Part shown: piece by piece, positions 15,701-17,128 of the stretch
Numbering within the stretch: position 1 is the first letter of the stretch
Layout of the letters: each line of letters starts with the position of its first letter
Source of the DNA: an uncultured Campylobacter sp.
GTDB lineage: Bacteria > Campylobacterota > Campylobacteria > Campylobacterales > Campylobacteraceae
Reading direction: 5' to 3'
Length of the DNA: 17,128 nt
Assembly: GCF_938015785.1 (NCBI RefSeq)
Contig: NZ_CALLWC010000015.1
Location: 1-17,128, forward strand
Notes under the pieces: model-generated
What the model was told of the DNA's origin: nothing
Databases searched by the model: none
The model's input: the letters and a program-made list of their open reading frames with translations, nothing else
Made by a program: the position numbers and the translations under genes

Positions 15701-15942
15701 CTTTCCATATAGATCATATTTTCAACGCCGTTAATTGCGTTTTCAAGAGGGGCTGCGACGACGTCGGCGATCGTCTGCGCATCCGCGCCGCTATACGTAG
15801 CGCTTACGACGATTTGCGGCGGTGTGAGTTGCGGATACTCCTCGACGGAGGAATTTTTAAGAGCCAAAACGCCCGCGATTACGATGATGATCGAAACGAC
15901 GCAGGCAAAGACGGGGCGGTTGATGAAAAATTTAGAAAACAT
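12784..15942 (-). CDS. cmeB: RND multidrug efflux pump CmeB
   Basis: A 1052-residue inner-membrane transporter of the HAE1 RND family (AcrB/MexB-like). The first transmembrane helix is at residues 10-28. The proton-relay aspartates are the pair Asp409-Asp410 in GIVVDDAIIVIENVER, and the partner lysine is Lys939 in GLAAKNAILIVEFA, corresponding to Asp407/408 and Lys940 of AcrB. Two large periplasmic loops (about 30-340 and 560-870) form the porter and docking domains. All key residues are present, so the pump should be functional. With CmeA and CmeC it forms a tripartite machine; in C. jejuni this exports bile salts, fluoroquinolones, macrolides and other compounds, and the same is inferred here. 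The ATG shares its A with the last base of the cmeA stop codon, indicating tight coupling. Other RND pumps such as CmeF are possible, but the gene order and the operator favour CmeB. Confidence 0.94.
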   Translation of the reverse strand: MFSKFFINRPVFACVVSIIIVIAGVLALKNSSVEEYPQLTPPQIVVSATYSGADAQTIADVVAAPLENAINGVENMIYMESSASSSGSVSINVYFQIGTNPADAKVNVNNRVTPALTLLPDEVRRYGVTVTERSSTMLEVLAFYDPSEQMDVVEMQNYVAINVVDELKRVPGVGEAQALGTKDYAMRIWVKPELLKKFNVTTAEIIAAISEQNSQYAAGKMGEQPMNLGNPYVYAIKPEGRLKTVEEFENIIIRAQKDGNFLRVKDVADVKLGGASYNISAKFNGKEMVPVLIFMQSGANALAVVEAVNKRIDELKPNFPGELTYGVAYDTTSFVKVSIEEVIHTFIEALILVILVMYMFLGNIRSTIIPTLAAPVSICGAFIGIYAFGFSINLITLFALILAIGIVVDDAIIVIENVERILHEEPQLSVKEATTKAMGEIVAPVISIVLVLSAVFVPVAFMEGFTGVMQRQFALTLVSSVCFSGFVALTLTPALCALILRKKESEPFFFVRWFNNLFGVSTKIYAAGVGMVLRHVLISLVFVGIIIYAMIELLRLTPSGLVPNEDKGSILAMTTLPSASTLPRTEADQNFIASIVKKHPNIVDITQIAGYDMLAGALRENGGAFFIKLKDWKERPGDENSNFAIAAALNGQLYGADRNSMTYVVTPPPIMGLSLTGGFELYAQSTTGKSYDEIRADMDRITAKANQHPALKLVRTTLDTDFPQYKLYLDKEKIKMLGVKIADIFTVLNSTIGQYYINDFNLMGRTFKVYIRATQNYRDDPNDLKSLYVRSASGDLIPLNSLVRLERSLGPDSVNRFNAFPAALIMGEPNTGYTSGQAIAAIQEVIKEELPSGYSIGWSGSAYQEVSETGKGAQAFVFGMIFVFLILAAQYERWLMPLAVLTAVPFSVFGALVFTYFRGLNNDIYFQIGLLLLIGLAAKNAILIVEFAMNEHLNNHRSIAEAAVEAAKMRFRPIVMTSLAFGLGVLPMVIATGAGAASRHALGTGVVGGMLAASTIAIFFVPLFFYLLESFNAWLDRRGKKVQTNEVNDENK

Positions 15943-17075
15943 TATTTCCCGCTTTCCGCATTGCTCTGAGATAGTTGTTCGTTAGGCTGTCCCGCTACGT
16001 AAGGATCAGTGCTCGCGGGTACGGGAGTTACCTTGGAACCCACATTGATCTTTTTAAAATTATCCAAAATGATCTGATCGCCGTCTTGCAATCCGCTTGA
16101 AATCGTCGCCGTGCGGGTATCTTGCGCTGCGATTTTGACCACCTTTTTAGCGACCTTGCCGTCTTGCACGACGTAGACTATGGTGTTGCTAAGATCTTGC
16201 TTGAGCGCAACTTGCGGAATTTTAAAGCCGTTTTTCTGATAAAAGCCATCGACGCTTATTTTGGTAAAAACGCCCGGGCGAATTTCCAAGCTTGGATTTG
16301 GAATTTGAGCTTTAGCGCTGACTGACGCTGTGTTTGTATTGATGACGCTATCGATGAAGCTTAGCGTGCCGTTGTAGTCCTTGCCGCCGAGATTTATGCT
16401 TACCTGACGGCCCAGCTGCTCCCACTGCCCGTTTCTTAAATTTGCATCAAGCTCTAGTCTATCGACATCTGCGATGCCGAATTCCACGTCGATCGGATCA
16501 AATTTAGAAAGCCTAACCAGATCCTCGCCCACGTTTACGTATGCGCCCACGTCCTTTTGCGTATCGCCCGCCATGCCGTCAAAAGGCGCGGTCACGAGCG
16601 AGTGGTCAAAATCGATCTTGGCGCTTTTAAAATTTGCTTCGGCTACCATAAATGCGGCTTTTGCGGTGTCAAAGTCCTTTTGAGAGATCGTGTTGCTAGC
16701 TTTTAGCGCTTTAGCTCTTTTGTAGTCCGCCGAGGCGTTTTGCAGATTAGCGTTTGCGCTGTCAAACGCCGCTTGATAGCGCGAGCGGTCGATCTCGTAG
16801 AGCACGTCGCCCTTTTTGACGCTGTGCCCCGGCTCGAAAAGCTGCTTTTCGATAGTGCCCGAAACCTGCGGCTTTAGCATTATCTCAAGCTCGCTTACGG
16901 TCTGTCCGTTAAATTTTAAAATTATCGGCACATCGGCGGATTTGGCGATAAATACTCCTACCGGCAGCGCGGGAGCCCCACCGCCTTGCTTCGCGCCTTT
17001 ATCTTCCTTTTTTTCAAAATAGGAGCAGCCCGAAACCAAAAATGCTGCGAAAATCAAACTGGCGACTTTTTTCAT
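15942..17075 (-). CDS. cmeA: Periplasmic adaptor lipoprotein CmeA
   Basis: A 377-residue membrane-fusion protein. The signal peptide ends in lipobox LVSGC, giving lipidated Cys17, which anchors it to the inner membrane from the periplasmic side. The split biotinyl-lipoyl domain is seen around residues 67-95 (LKPQVSGTIEKQLFEPGHSV) and 165-190 (LVTAPFDGMAGD). Between them lies an alpha-helical hairpin (about 98-160) rich in Ala, Lys and Asn. The beta-barrel and membrane-proximal domains follow to about 350, and the C-terminal 25 residues are polar. It links CmeB to CmeC. The start has AGAGGA seven bases upstream. It is the first gene of the operon, and the palindrome 34 bp before its start is a probable CmeR operator. 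Confidence 0.93.
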   Translation of the reverse strand: MKKVASLIFAAFLVSGCSYFEKKEDKGAKQGGGAPALPVGVFIAKSADVPIILKFNGQTVSELEIMLKPQVSGTIEKQLFEPGHSVKKGDVLYEIDRSRYQAAFDSANANLQNASADYKRAKALKASNTISQKDFDTAKAAFMVAEANFKSAKIDFDHSLVTAPFDGMAGDTQKDVGAYVNVGEDLVRLSKFDPIDVEFGIADVDRLELDANLRNGQWEQLGRQVSINLGGKDYNGTLSFIDSVINTNTASVSAKAQIPNPSLEIRPGVFTKISVDGFYQKNGFKIPQVALKQDLSNTIVYVVQDGKVAKKVVKIAAQDTRTATISSGLQDGDQIILDNFKKINVGSKVTPVPASTDPYVAGQPNEQLSQSNAESGK

Positions 17076-17109
17076 GTAATTTCCTCTATTTGGGTTAAAA
17101 TTTTGTATT

Positions 17110-17125
17110 TGTAATAGTTATTACG
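17110..17125 (-). promoter_or_regulatory. Candidate CmeR operator upstream of cmeA
   Basis: TGTAATAGTTATTACG contains the perfect inverted repeat GTAATA-GT-TATTAC. It agrees with the C. jejuni CmeR site as I recall it (TGTAATA, two bases, TATTACA) except for the two spacer bases and the last base. Its place directly before cmeA is right for a TetR-family repressor that responds to bile. The cmeR gene is not in the window and would be expected next to the right. Confidence 0.7.
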
Positions 17126-17128
17126 AAT

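Noticed and set aside
1..17128. CRISPR array or insertion sequence
   Set aside because: No regularly spaced identical repeats with unique spacers and no transposase-like frame were seen. The only repeats are the 31-bp pair, the 20-bp tandem units and the inverted repeats listed.

Overview
The window looks like a chromosome segment of a Campylobacter species, probably one of the higher-GC oral or human-associated ones such as the gracilis/showae/rectus group. The clues are a CmeABC-type efflux operon with a CmeR-like operator, AAATTT/TAAATTT words filling the non-coding DNA, a poly-G tract inside a surface-protein gene, and a dense tRNA cluster. The species assignment is inference; the genus rests mainly on the cme operon and its operator.

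Layout. Positions 1-577 hold a + strand tRNA cluster: Gly (partial, cut by the window edge), Leu, Cys and Ser(UGA), with a 51-residue entericidin-like lipoprotein gene between Cys and Ser. Positions 578-1297 have no convincing gene but contain a long imperfect inverted repeat. Positions 1298-7095 (+) hold a large secreted M16 zinc protease and then a TonB-dependent outer-membrane receptor. A strong ribosome binding site and ATG (4368) lead into a run of ten G; as written, that run sends the ribosome to an early stop, and loss of one G (or gain of two) would restore a 908-residue receptor. The protease-receptor pair resembles the protease-associated import systems typified by FusC/FusA and PqqL/YddB. 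A candidate promoter with an overlapping Fur-box-like site lies between the two genes.

Positions 7343-8127 (-) hold a membrane protein split into two overlapping reading frames by a duplicated 31-bp sequence. Removing one 68-bp repeat unit would join them into a single 238-residue protein. Positions 8320-10603 (-) read as a run of five genes: a Dyp-type heme peroxidase followed by four small unrecognised genes. A tRNA-Ser(GGA) lies just upstream of the peroxidase on the same strand. Positions 10922-11339 hold a 5 x 20-bp degenerate tandem repeat and a good intrinsic terminator for the cme operon.

Positions 11340-17075 (-) are the complete cmeA-cmeB-cmeC operon: periplasmic adaptor lipoprotein, RND inner-membrane pump and outer-membrane channel lipoprotein, with overlapping genes. 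A CmeR-operator-like palindrome sits at the right edge, upstream of cmeA; cmeR itself, if present, would lie outside the window.

The most interesting points are two apparent sequence-level switches, the poly-G receptor and the 31-bp-repeat membrane protein, and the receptor's pairing with a periplasmic M16 protease.
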